A stretch of DNA of 64,000 nt, taken from the NCBI GenBank assembly GCA_921293015.1, contig OV121085.1, positions 10,441,731-10,505,730 on the forward strand. Direction: 5' to 3'. Numbering within the stretch: the stretch's first letter is position 1; every line of letters starts with the position of its first letter. Under the pieces are notes generated by a model that saw only the letters and a program-made list of their open reading frames with translations, had not been told where the DNA came from and did not search any database. Shown here piece by piece: positions 14,994-26,719 of this stretch. The DNA is from Phorcus lineatus. Taxonomy: Eukaryota; Mollusca; Gastropoda; Trochida; Trochidae. The position numbers were made by a program, and so were the translations under genes.

Positions 14994-15085
14994 CAATCTC
15001 ATTGAAATGAAATCTACATGCTCCACTACATCTATAATCTGCGTAACGTAGTGTAGCAATGTAAGATTTTATTTTAATGAGATTG
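14994..15085. mobile_element. Palindromic MITE, copy 1 (10 bp target duplication)
   Basis: This is a 92 bp element that is an imperfect palindrome over its whole length. Its ends are CAATCTCATTG and the inverse, with 20 of 22 terminal bases pairing. It is flanked by perfect direct repeats CACTATTCAT at 14984-14993 and 15086-15095. A second copy is at 35172. A duplication of 9-10 bp is typical of Mutator-like elements. It is too short to code. Confidence 0.88.
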
Positions 15086-15531
15086 CACTATTCATATTCA
15101 TATTAATCATGGCTTCACCTTACGTCATGATTCAGGCGGATATTATTATTATTATTAATTTAGACCTTTGGTTACGTGTTTGGGGTGTAAATAGTGCTTC
15201 ATTCTTTTTATGAAATCTCTTGTAATATAAATTCTTTTTTCTCTAAAGACGTATTCTATTCGAATATACTCTTTTCTCAGTTTTTCTCTCGATAGTATAT
15301 ATTTCCTGAGCTTTGTATCAAAGTGAGACAAATTTGTTAATATTCATCTCTCCTACTGGAATCTAATTTGATGTAACCTCATTTTTCGACCTTTGACTTG
15401 GTTTATATTGTCTTGCCCTAGACCTTGGCCATAAACCGTGTCTCGTAAGACAAGTACTGTAAGCGGCTACTGAACATCAACTGCACTTATATACAACAAG
15501 TTTCTTACAAAAAGTGTTATAATTTCTATCA

Positions 15532-15636
15532 TACATGATTACAGGGTAAGGGAAATAATTCTAGCATTGCAGCGTGTGAATACATGATTACAGGGTAAGG
15601 GAAATAATTCTAGCATTGCAGCGTGTGAATACATGA
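15532..15636 (+). repeat. Perfect 49 bp tandem duplication
   Basis: Units 15532-15580 and 15581-15629 are identical, followed by the first 7 bases of a third. Perfect identity implies a recent event. Confidence 0.95.
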
Positions 15637-15639
15637 CTG

Positions 15640-18600
15640 GCAAGATGACACGAATAGCACCGACTACAAAGTTGTCTTCCCTTATCCCATCACCCGTCAG
15701 CTGCCCAACAAAGTGAAAAATTGAGTTGTCATAAAATGAAATTTTACTTCATGTTATGACAAACCATTGACTTTATGATGAGAAAAGTGTTGTTTTCCTT
15801 CTGTGTTGGGATGACTTCTCTCTCTTCTCAGCGGTATTTCTAAGAATCAAGCAGAAAAGTTTCTTCCCAGTCAAAACGTCACTGCCTATACGTTTTCAAA
15901 TACCTTTTTTTAAACAAATAGTTGCTTCTTCTTTAAAAATGGACACGAGCATACATAAACCAATATAAAAAACTTTGAAGATGCACGATTTCAGTTCTTC
16001 CATTAACTCTATAAAAACATTTTGTTACATACGAAACGCCCATTATCTTAACCAGTATGGTTTCTCAATACGAAAGATATCACAATAAACATTGAATTTC
16101 AATTTTGAAATAAATACAATATTCTAGCATATCCAAACATAAGACCACTGACCTTTAGTAAAGTGAATTCATTGATAAAACTACGAACCGCTGACTTGCT
16201 AAACACATTATTGCACATCCGGGCACTAATCTATCAGTTTTGGTGTATAGAAAGGAGGCGCCAAAACTGAAGTTCAACACAGAAATGCTTTAGAAAAATT
16301 ATGAGTCTGTCAGGGGATACGCATTATAGGGACGAATGTATTCATTTCGCTCTTTCCTTTAGACGTAAGCGTATTGTGTTCAGAAGTTTCGGGCAGCTTT
16401 TTCCTGAGGCGATTTTTGTGGTGGGATTTTCCTTCTTTGGTATTGGTGTAGAAGAAAAAGTTTTCGATATCTGTAACTTGAAAATTAGATAAAGAATCAT
16501 AAACCTAATAACTTTTGATCAATAAGTATTTTTCAGATTTTAACAAGTTCATTTAGAAATTATCTGAAATATTTTTGGAAAGACAGGCATCTATTCTAAT
16601 CGAAAATAAGGTTCGTATTTTGCTTATGCTAGAAGGTATAAAGAGGTTCATTATATTGAATATAATAAAAAATTAAATAATTCAAATCTTCAGAGGGTAT
16701 CAAGCTTGAAGCTTTACAACATAAAGGACTACGCCTACTCCTTCATCAGTCGAAAAAAAAGAGTAAATGTAAGTTTTTTCTTTCAAAATGCCTTTTGTCA
16801 AAATGAGAGATTGAAGACATGAAAATAGTCATCAAGAAGCAAGACCAATACTTGAAGTTCAAAATAGTTTATGAAATGTCAAAACATTTGACACGAAATG
16901 AATAGTTTTATGTCATCTTTCACAAAAATATGATAATGCTTCTTGAGCGATATACGTACACATGACAGGTTGACTACGACATGATAAAAGAGCATTTGAT
17001 GTACAAACAAACACTGATGTTATAAAAAGTGACTTGGTCACGTTTAACTCTCACCAACGTGTCAACGGACAAGGGCATACAACGCTGTACCATCAACGCC
17101 ACTGGTCACTCAACTACTGACCGATCACAACCCTACATCAAGATGGTGTCAACATACGCCATGTATTGTGAATTGCTGTAAAACGGGTCCTTACTACGTG
17201 GTGTGTGAATGCTGTATGTTTTACGTCTATAACGATGGGTTAGTATAGGGTTGTTGGCATGTCGTCCATAATGCACCATCATTTCCTGTCATCAGTACAC
17301 AATAAGCCACACAATACACAATGTTTATCTACAACACTTTCGCCAAGGGGAGCCTATGTAGATGAAAATCTAATTTCATAGTGAAAACATAAAGTAGATA
17401 CTATATATAAGATACACGATAAGAATGCTGAACGAAGACGGCTTGTTTGCCATGTGAAGTGACCCTTATCGCCCTATGTCCTCACTAGGTGTAATGGTCA
17501 AGTCTGGGGTCACTGGTCAAGTTTGTCCTGAATGACTCACCTAGATTCAAACTCATAAAACAACCTAGGGCTGTCGAAAGTGAAAGGGGACACTATCCTT
17601 TTTTAAGGACGTGGCTTTACCCAGTATAATCAAAAGGGGGGAAATTTGAAAAGTCGTTAAAAGTCTATAAACATGATCTGATTACCAGAACTAGTAGTAT
17701 TGAGGTTAATGGCAAGTTTTGTAATCTAAATTTACTTTCAGAGAAAAACTGCCTAAGAGGTACTGTGGTTAAAATATGCTTATTAATAGAGATAATAAAT
17801 TCTTCAGTCATGGTTTTGCATTTATGATTGATTATTTACTTTACTATTTCGGTAGAATATTTTAAAAATTGACGCTTTTACATTCGTAATTTACAACTAT
17901 GTGATAGTGAGAAAATTAAGGTTTAATCAAACCAAAGTATCACCTACACATTTCAACATAATCCTTGAAGCATACGAGAATGAATTGGTACAATATAGAG
18001 GCAAGGTTTATGAATAACTAGTTTGTCTTCGTTTGGTGGCTATTGGAACTACAAAAAGGTATTGATTTGCAATCTTGAAAAAGGGGAGACGGTTAAGTTC
18101 GGAATTATAAGTCTACACAAAAACTTACAAATGTCCGTCTATTGACATTTGATATACACACATGGGCGAGAGCACTGGAACACAAACTTATGCTTGATTT
18201 CTGCTACGTTAAGCAGCCCATATAAACAAATAAGGGTATTCCAGATATTTTAAGAAACCATTTGACAAATGCCTTCTCAAAACGGAATGAAACCATACGG
18301 CTTAACATCAGTTTCAGCAATTTTCAGTCCGTGTAGAGACGTTCCGCAGTAATCATTAATGTTCAAGTGATTCACATCAAAGGCTGACAGTCATTCTAGC
18401 TTTTGTGTAAAAGAGCGAAGTCACTCAGTGTTGACGTCAACTTCTACTATTAATACATTTCTGTTACAGTATTTTACGACTAAAATATGACTGTTTGACT
18501 TGTATTTTTTTATATCTGGGGTTTACAGGTGTTACGATGGTTTCTTTTCAAATGATAAACTAGGTACTTACAAAAGAGTTTACTCATTTTCATGTCTTCA

Positions 18601-18850
18601 GAGATTTTTGATCTTTGATGAACACCTTGATATGATTTGCATCCTTAGCATTCAAATACTATCAATTTGAATCAGGACAAAAATTTAAAATGCATGCGTT
18701 GCAATACTTTTTCCCAGGTGTAACAATAACAATGTATTCTACCAAGGTGACACGTAAAAATTCTGAACTATCGTTAAAGTTGCATTATTTTTTGTGGATG
18801 ACACGTGACAAGATGCAGTATTATATTTCCTTCTGCAAGTTTTCATTTTC
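15640..18850. other. No gene recognised
   Basis: This is AT-rich unique sequence. A small stem (CAGTTTTGG at 16235 with CCAAAACTG at 16261) and one TGACGTCA (18432) are the only signals I note. Confidence 0.4.
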
Positions 18851-18859
18851 GTCTTAATA

Positions 18860-19020
18860 GAGAATTTGATATGCAATAAATTTAAGGTTGTTTCAAAGTC
18901 CTTTTTAAAATTCGTGTCCTGATGTGACATATTTGAGAATTTGATATGCAATATATCTTACATTTGAATGAAGTTCCTTTTTAAAGAAAAGGTTTCCTGA
19001 GTATGCATTAAAGTTCTATT
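18860..19020 (+). repeat. Diverged tandem duplication, ~75 bp unit
   Basis: GAGAATTTGATATGCAATA begins both copies (18860 and 18935), and each is followed by a CCTTTTTAAA-like block. A possible third, decayed copy follows. Confidence 0.6.
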
Positions 19021-20127
19021 TTAGAAAAAGAATTGTCGTAACTGTACATCTGAAATGAAACGAAGAAGTATAAATGATGATGGGTTAGACGATAAGGGTA
19101 TCATGATAGAATTTACGCTTTATTTAAGGAAAAACTCCATTGTTTTGCAGTTAATGTAATGTAATAAAGCAATTTACATGACTAAGCAGAGACCACCATT
19201 AACATGGAAACAGGAGTTCGAATACTGGCCAAGGTTTCCGTGTCTTTACAAGATTGGAGATAGATTTCTCCATTGCTTTCCACCAACCTTATAAGGAAAT
19301 GACACTTCAAGTGTAAACTGTGCACTGGGTCTGAGAAAGTATTAAAATTCGTCCGAGAATTTTATGAAAAGAACTCTCATTTTTTTGTGAAATATGTAGG
19401 ATATCTCCAACGTTATATAAGCTATTACTTCAGTCTGGGAAAGGAACATTACCCTGCTAATGAAAGTAGTAAAGACATAGTCAGACATAGACATATATAC
19501 TTCAAATTAACAGGAATAATTGACTTGGTTAAATAGTAATAGAATATGAAGTAATTTCGCCTAATAGCTAAGGGTTCAGCCGTTTAAAAGTTTGTTAAGG
19601 GTGGAAAGATTTATAAAGGAAAAGAATCTGATGATAAGGCCACGGAAAATATTTTAAAGGGTATCAATGCTCATTGTGTAGTGTAAATAATTTAAATTGG
19701 AAGTTTAGATTGAAATTCAAAGAATGTTTTCTAATTTTCTATCCAAATTTAACTGTTATAATACATGTTCATGCATGAGCAATTTTACAAATGTGAATCT
19801 CAACCTCTATTTGTTCTTATAGAACCATAGAATAATTAGAATACAATGTTTGGGTTAGTGATGTTTGGGTTGAAGGCATATTAAAAAATAGGTTGTTAGA
19901 ATGCTGACAGAGCATTTTCATATCTATAAAGTTCATACATGCTAACATTTTAAGCTTTAATGATCTAGAGAAAGTGTTGTAAGTGACAAAAAATTGTTGA
20001 GAATATTTTAAAGGACAAGATAAATAAATTTTTCATCTATTTAAGGTTGATTTGTTAAAGTTTATTAGACTAAAGTTTGAGAAACAACTTCACGTTTCAA
20101 ATTTCTAATGATCCAGTGAAGTGGTTT

Positions 20128-20160
20128 GGGAAGGGGGGGGGGGGGTTGAGAGGGGTGGGG
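20128..20160 (+). promoter_or_regulatory. Potential G-quadruplex
   Basis: The G-tracts are GGG, G13, GGGG and GGGG with loops of 2, 6 and 1 bases, fitting the standard four-tract pattern on the plus strand. The adjacent 20160-20720 is GC-richer than its surroundings but has no recognised gene. Confidence 0.6.
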
Positions 20161-20719
20161 ATCGGGTGTATACTAAAGCGGAGGGGGTAGCCACGTGCTG
20201 GAAAGGTGTCTGGTTACCCAAGCTCTCTAAATCATCGCTGTGGTCGGGTAATCCGACGGGCACCTCCTCCAGTAAATAGGTAACCCGACCCTAGCAGTGT
20301 GAGATAGACACACTCTTTCTCCCCCAAAAGAAGGCTTGTCAAGCCTCTCCCTACCCCAGAGCTTTACTTCTACTCCACCCCAGCACTCTCCCTCCTCCAC
20401 CCAGCTAAATAGTCCCCCTTCTAGCATCTACCCGGCTCACCATCCACCCCTCTATTGCTAAACAGTTGCTAATGACTGGCTTCAAGTCGGTCTAATTAAA
20501 GTGATGATGAAACTATCGACAAGACTCCGCGTTGAAGACCGGGACCTCAGTTGGTTCTTGAGACGCAGCACAATACAGTCGCGGAGGGGCGGTTTTTCCT
20601 TTATAACATCTTTTTGTGTTGTAAAAGTTTGGATTTTCTTGGCTCACACTGTGACGGTTGACGTTACCCCGGCTTATGGGAGAAGACAGTGTTATTATAC
20701 ACTGACCGCTATCGTCTGA

Positions 20720-22100
20720 AAACCAGTGATATATAACGTTTTCCCACAAATTAGTACAATAACTGAATATAGTTTAAGGACGTTGCCGATTGAACGTAAA
20801 TAATGATGCTGAAAGGAAGTACTGTTGACCCATATACAAGACCTTTCATCATAGTTCCATCCGCTCTAATCCCATGTTGATAACCCGTCAAATCTAACCC
20901 CTCTTTGACCCATTGGTTATTCTTTCCTTTCTATTCCCACTGTGAATGTATCCCATTTTCAGCTATGAAATATAAGTTATGATGATAATGGTATTTTGCT
21001 AAACACTTCAGTTTCACTTTTATCTTCTGTTTATATGACAAGGGTTCAATACAAGAGATATATCTCCCATGATTGTGTTGAATGGACACATAACCTTGTT
21101 TATCTTGATATTGATGATTATAAAGACTTTCCCCCCTGCATTATTAAGTTGTCATCATCAAAGGACACTCAAAAGAAATTGTAAAAATCGACATTATTTA
21201 CAATAATAACATGAAAACATAATTAGGTAGGAGCTTTCCATTTATGATTCGTTCCAGATTCTTGAAAGGTATTTGGATATCGCAATTAATCGAAACATAA
21301 AAACGAGATATAATTACAAATTCCCCCTTTTGTCTTTTAGACAATAATATATATATGTATTACATAATTTAATCTTTCATTTATATTGACCAACCGAATC
21401 CCTAAATATATAAGAACCTTTTAATCAGAAGTTATATATATATACATTTGTATATGATTTTTCAATTGTATCAAATTCACTTTCCTTCAAATAATTTACT
21501 TCCTCAACCAAAGTAAAAACTCAAGGATAACCTACATTAACTTTCGGGAGTAGTTTTTTCTCCTACTACTACTCGACTACAATGAATTCTGACTATCCAT
21601 GCGGGAAGGTGATAATTTAGTTGGTGAAACTCGCTCCGAAACTTTATACACGTAAATGAGAGCCCTGACGCTTGAATGAAAATTTAACATAATGGAGGGA
21701 GGCGATGTTTAAGAAGCCATTATGTTTATAATTATAAAAAAGAGGATTATTTACTAGTTGCATTTTGCGTTACTAGAGACTTGTTTAACTGTACAAATCA
21801 TGACCAGTTCCATCTCTACTAGTGCCTCTTTGTTCCTGAATAATTACTGTTAGAATTCCTTAAGTGACGAGGCAAAATAATACTGGTGTTATTTACTTGT
21901 ATCTATATGTGACGTGTGAGAAATCGTGAACATACGTAATGAATAAGGGATTTGAACCTATCAGAATAGACAAAGAAAATATTGAACTAAAGAATAAGCT
22001 ATTTTCGATAGACGTAGGTGTATTGTTGAGTTATAATACAATTTTGTTTTAGAGGTCATATCCATGTATACATGTTTACTTATATATCGATAGTGGGTAT
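20720..22100. other. No gene recognised
   Basis: This is AT-rich unique sequence with short TA runs near 21344 and 21436 and no supportable coding region. Confidence 0.4.
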
Positions 22101-22129
22101 AAATGATTGATAATGGATAGAGACATAGG

Positions 22130-23340
22130 AATAACTAATCTGTGGTTGAGGAAGGATTAGACCTAATGGATGGAACCTAATACGATAAAATGCTAAATGA
22201 TAGTTTATTTGATTGGCAGAGGGAAAATGGAAATAACTGATGGCGGGGGTTCATAAAGTAATGAATCTTGGATATATGGAAATATGAAAACACGTGCATT
22301 AAAATGAATGAATGAATGGTGAGGTGAATAACTAAAAGGATAGATTTTGTTGTTTGCGAACGGATGAATGGAAAGATAATACCTATTCTAAATCACAAAT
22401 AAGCAAATCGATTGAAGTTATTGATGAAAAGATGGATGGATTCATTTTCCCAAAAAATACTTAGTTCCAATACGAAAGGAAGATGGGCTTGGATATGAAT
22501 GGTTGGATGGATTGGTAGAGGGATATTGGATGGATGGATGGATGGATTCATTGATGGATGGATAGTAGTGATGTTTTCATTTCCTAAAGGAACATTCGGA
22601 GCTGTCGATTGATTAATGAATATTTGAAAGGATATTCGACTATTTTGATAAAGGAGTGATTGATCTTTGAATGGGTATGCTAAAGGATTATGGAGATGAT
22701 CGAATGGATGAATATATAAATACTGAGTAGAAAAAATGGTTCAGAGGAAATGTAATTCAAACTTCAAAGTTATTAGTTAAACAGAAGAACGTGAAAAAAT
22801 GGATAACGTTGCAAAGGCAAATGGGCTAGGTGGTTCATAATTGTATATTTGAGCAGCAAGACGTCAATGATGGTTGATGGGATGTGCATGATGGGGTAAT
22901 TGGTAGTGCTTTGGTGGGATTTAAGTAGATGAGTTGGTGGGTGGTGTATAAAGGGGGAAAGGAAGGAGTGATGAACGTGGGGTTTGATTAATGAAAGTGG
23001 AATGAATGAGTGGATGTTCAGGGAAAGACTGGAGGTTGGATCGAAGGAGGTTGGAGTAGTGAAAAAGATGGTCGGTGAATGTATCAACTGGATATGTGGA
23101 TTAGGTGTGATTGAAGTGTTGCATTCCCTGAGGAAGCAGTGGTAAACGAGTGGCTTGATTGAGATTGTAAACGGGGCGGCGGATCGAAGATTCTTAGAGT
23201 AGTAAACACGTGGGTAGATTTGTGGGATTAGAGTGGTAAACGAGTGGATATGTGGATTGGTGGAGGTTGTAGTGGAGTGTAGAGGAGGCAGGAAGTTTGG
23301 CGTGGTTTAGGTGTGAAGTGAAAACGCTGGTTGAACTGTG
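22130..23340 (+). repeat. GGAT/GGTG-type low-complexity block, almost free of C
   Basis: This is a degenerate array of GGATGGAT, GAATGAATGG and GTGGAT words, with a cleaner GGAT run at 22519-22562. Strong strand asymmetry (G, A and T, with little C) runs for about 1.2 kb. The open frames on the minus strand (His/Pro/Ser-rich) follow from this composition. Confidence 0.75.
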
Positions 23341-23539
23341 ACTACTACACTGAATAACATAGGGGGAAAGTTTATTCAAACTACAAAAATATATATTTCA
23401 AACATAAAGGGAGGGTGTGTTATGATGACACTTCAGAAAAATAAGTTTTCAAAATCTTATTTGAAATACGAGAAATTTAAATTTTTAATATCATTAGCCT
23501 TTGATATGTACGTGCACTTTCTATATATTTAGTAATCCA

Positions 23540-24040
23540 CTGGTGGTAACACATGCAGAAAGCACACGGGGCTGTAAAACATGAACATGACGTTCAATCT
23601 GGTCCCTCCCAGCTGTCACAAGGCTGTTTTCAGAGGTACACAATTACCTAACCCCGTGGCAGGTTACTGCTTTTGAACACAATCACTTCCCTCATATTTT
23701 TATCATATCCTTTTTATGATATACATATCGCTATGCTTGTCACGCCAGCAGGACGCGGGTTTCTCCCTATTAGAGGAACCCAATAGCTATGAGGTAGTAG
23801 TTAAGGTGTACTCGTGTGTTGAGAACGCCAACACCTGTTACGGACACCCTGTCTCCAGGTAAAGTTACCTGTGATTTAAAGAGGTAACATGTGGTGACCC
23901 AACCTACCTCACCCAACATTGCGTTGTACTTGATAATACCTTTACTCCAAAACCGTACATAATGAAGTGATCGAACCTTTTCTTATTCTATTTCCACCCG
24001 AATTGGAATATTAATGGGTAGTGATTTATACTACTCAGTC
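23540..24040. other. GC-richer unique block, no gene recognised
   Basis: It holds a small hairpin (GGGTTTCTC with GAGGAACCC, 23758-23782) and a palindromic CAGGTAAAGTTACCTG. Function is unknown. Confidence 0.4.
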
Positions 24041-24044
24041 TACT

Positions 24045-24129
24045 TCTGTAACTATTCCTGCTGCTACTACTCCTGTTTCTACTGCTATTACTTTTACTAT
24101 TAGTGCTAGCGTTATTACTATTAATACTT

Positions 24130-24197
<68 letters not shown>

Positions 24198-24410
24198 TCA
24201 TTATTACTACTACTGCTGAATTTACGACTGCTTCTTCTATTACTACTACTGCTGCTGTTGCTGCTAATACTACTGATGTTACTATTACTCCTACTATATC
24301 ATATCAACATGTGAAGACCTCCTTGTTTCACAACCATCTTCTACTACTGCTACTTCTACTACTACTACTACTACTACTATTACTACTACTACTACTACTA
24401 TTATTACTTT

Positions 24411-24445
<35 letters not shown>

Positions 24446-24480
24446 TTAATACTTCTTCTAATACTATTACTTCTACTACT
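24045..24480. repeat. (CTA)n trinucleotide arrays
   Basis: Long CTA runs at about 24129-24198 and 24339-24480 are joined by interrupted CTG/TTA variants. The poly-Leu open frames here are artefacts of the repeat. Confidence 0.95.
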
Positions 24481-24549
24481 ATTTCAACGACTCGTTGAAC
24501 CCCTTAGTCTGTTTCACTTATTCACATACTGTCATTTATACTGCTTTTA

Positions 24550-25910
24550 GTACATGTACCATTACTACATTACTGCAAACGTTCTTAAAGCTCTCCTATA
24601 TCTGGTGATACTGAATCAACCCCATCAACTCTTTTGTCTGTTTATTATCCCCGAAAACAGATAGTATGTTGGTATATAGTTTCTGCAAGCTTGACACTGA
24701 TACGTCACTACTTACTGCGATAGACTGATATCTGAAATCATATATCTAGTTATAAAACGTTTCGCAACTTTTTATTGCCAGCGTGTCACTTTAAGACACT
24801 CGACATATTGTTAGCGTGTGCTACAGCCTCTTTAGATCTTCCAGATCCCGGATATATGGATTATATGACACGTGACACAAGGAAATCTTTCATAAAAATG
24901 TAAACTGTTATAACACTACAAAAATCGTAAGAATGGTATCGTGTTCATGTGTCATATTTCAGGCCTATGGCAATAAGGGATTCGCTTCCTTCGTATACTT
25001 CATGTGTATTTGTGGTATACCATGATGACGATCATAGATTTCAGCATTCTTTCCTGAAATCCCTCCTTGGTCATTGATAGGGTCGTCGTAATTTTTTTTC
25101 AGTTGTTGATACAACTCAGATTTCTTGTTGTGAAAAGATATATTGCGTTCAGTTGCAGGTTTATGTTCAAATTTAATTATGCAGGATACAATAAAATGAA
25201 ATTTAAAGCAAACGAATTTGATATTTTATTCATTCAAACCTTAGAGTTGGTTGTAAGACGATATCTTTTAAAGTACCATTGCGTAAAAACTTGTGAATGA
25301 CAAACCTTATTTCTGAAAGGTTTAAACCGTTATTCAAATTTACAACGTTTGCAATTTATGTGTACAATTCATGATTTATTCAGTGAGCAATTCCAAATTG
25401 TATTTATTCATTCAAAACTTTTTCATTAAGCTTTTCCTCCGGAATACGTTTTCACACTGAAACGTGAGTACACACACCCGCGCAATCATTGAAACACCAT
25501 TGCTCCTTATCAAGCAAGATAGAATGAAAAACAGCACAGTGAATAACATTCTTTAGAAATATTACTTAAAGTATGTTATTGGCATATTTAAATTGTTGAG
25601 AATAATATTGCATTTATGAAGGAATGCATAAATAGATCGTTGATTAGAATTCAATAATTTTTCCCTTATTATTTTCACGAACCTGAATGCATTTTCCATC
25701 TTATATCAATTTAAGATTAATGTGATAGCGAGAGAGAGAGAGATACCAGTGGTAACCGAAGATTGACAGGCAATACCACGCTCTCCACATGGTAAAGTCA
25801 TGCTATCCACAATGTCCACGTGCGTTAACCCATAAACCGACACGCGTAAAACACATGTTTCGTACTAACAAAATAACAATCTTATTACAATTTCTTTACC
25901 TTCTTTTTTT
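24550..25910. other. No gene recognised
   Basis: This is AT-rich unique sequence with a short GA run at 25729-25742. A pyrimidine-rich tract ending TTTTTTTAG (to 25912) sits directly before the 30 bp array and would serve as a splice acceptor if that array is an exon. Confidence 0.4.
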
Positions 25911-25920
25911 TAGATCATCT

Positions 25921-26292
25921 GAAGGTTCTGATGATGTGTGTAGAGGATCTGAAGGTTCTGATGATGTGTGTAGAGGATCTGAAGATTCTGATGATGTGTG
26001 TAGAGGATCTGAAGATTCTGATGATGTGTGTAGAGGATCTGAAGGTTCGGATGATGTGTGTAGAGGATCTGAAGGTTCGGATGATGTGTGTAGAGGATCT
26101 GAAGGTTCGGATGATGTGTGTAGAGGATCTGAAGATTCTGACGATGTGTGTAGAGGATTTGAAGGTTCTGATGATGTGTGTAGAGGATCTGAAGGTTCTG
26201 ATGATGTGTGTAGAGGATCTGAAGGTTCTGATGATGTGTGTAGAGGATTTGAAGGTTCTGATGATGTGTGTAGAGGATCTGAATGTTCAGAT
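25921..26292 (+). repeat. 30 bp minisatellite, 12 full copies, possibly coding
   Basis: Twelve units of exactly 30 bp are followed by a partial, changed thirteenth. Because 30 is a multiple of three, one frame reads SEGSDDVCRG over and over and runs from an acceptor-like TTTTTTTAG to a stop at 26320-26322. Variants (Gly/Asp, Ser/Phe, silent TCT/TCG) occur in patches, as expected from local unit exchange. A second frame is also open. There is no recognised neighbouring exon, so coding status is undecided. Confidence 0.9.
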
Positions 26293-26369
26293 CAGAGAGA
26301 TGGAGGATACATGGAACTGTAAAGGAAGTTGACCATTTATATCCTTGAACTTGATTTCCCAGGTCATCT

Positions 26370-26707
26370 GGGATAGCGCAGTAGTTAGCGCGTTCGGCTT
26401 TAGATCAAGAGTTCCGGAGTTCGAATCAATCCAGGGGCGCTTCGACTTTAATTTACTGCAGTAGAGATCTGTTCTACTTGCAGTAAGTTTTGGTCGCAGT
26501 GCGATACTGAATAACAGCGCAATACCACCCATTGTTCGCTAGTTCCAGTCGTTGCTTGAAGGTTTCATGGTAACGTATAGCCACAGTAATGATGATAATG
26601 ATAATAATGATACTAGCTGCCGTGATGTAAGTGAAATGATAAGTGGCATTTCAGCGCAAATCACCTCATCTCACCGCAACTCACCTCACCTCACCTCACC
26701 TCACCTC
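26370..26707 (+). mobile_element. tRNA-headed SINE, copy A
   Basis: The head GGGATAGCGCAGTAGTTAGC resembles a tRNA A box. GAGTTCGAATC at 26417-26427 is a good B box. The body (CTGCAGTAGAGA, GCAGTAAG-TTTGG, CAGCGCAATACCACCCAT, GTTCGCTAGTTCCAG) matches copy B at 50098-50403. A shared 3' part has GATACTAGC-GCCG-GATGTAAGTGAAAT, and the tail is a run of CACCT. Pol III transcription from the internal promoter and LINE-dependent copying are inferred. No clear target duplication. Confidence 0.85.
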
Positions 26708-26719
26708 GATAATTTAACC

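Noticed and set aside
22773..23379. His/Pro/Ser-rich frames on the minus strand
   Set aside because: Explained by the GGAT/GTGG low-complexity composition.
23790..23800. TGAGGTAGTAG, identical to the first 11 bases of let-7
   Set aside because: The rest of the mature sequence diverges, and no complementary arm forming a ~70 nt precursor hairpin is visible on either side.
24021..24550. Poly-leucine open frames
   Set aside because: Products of the CTA microsatellite.
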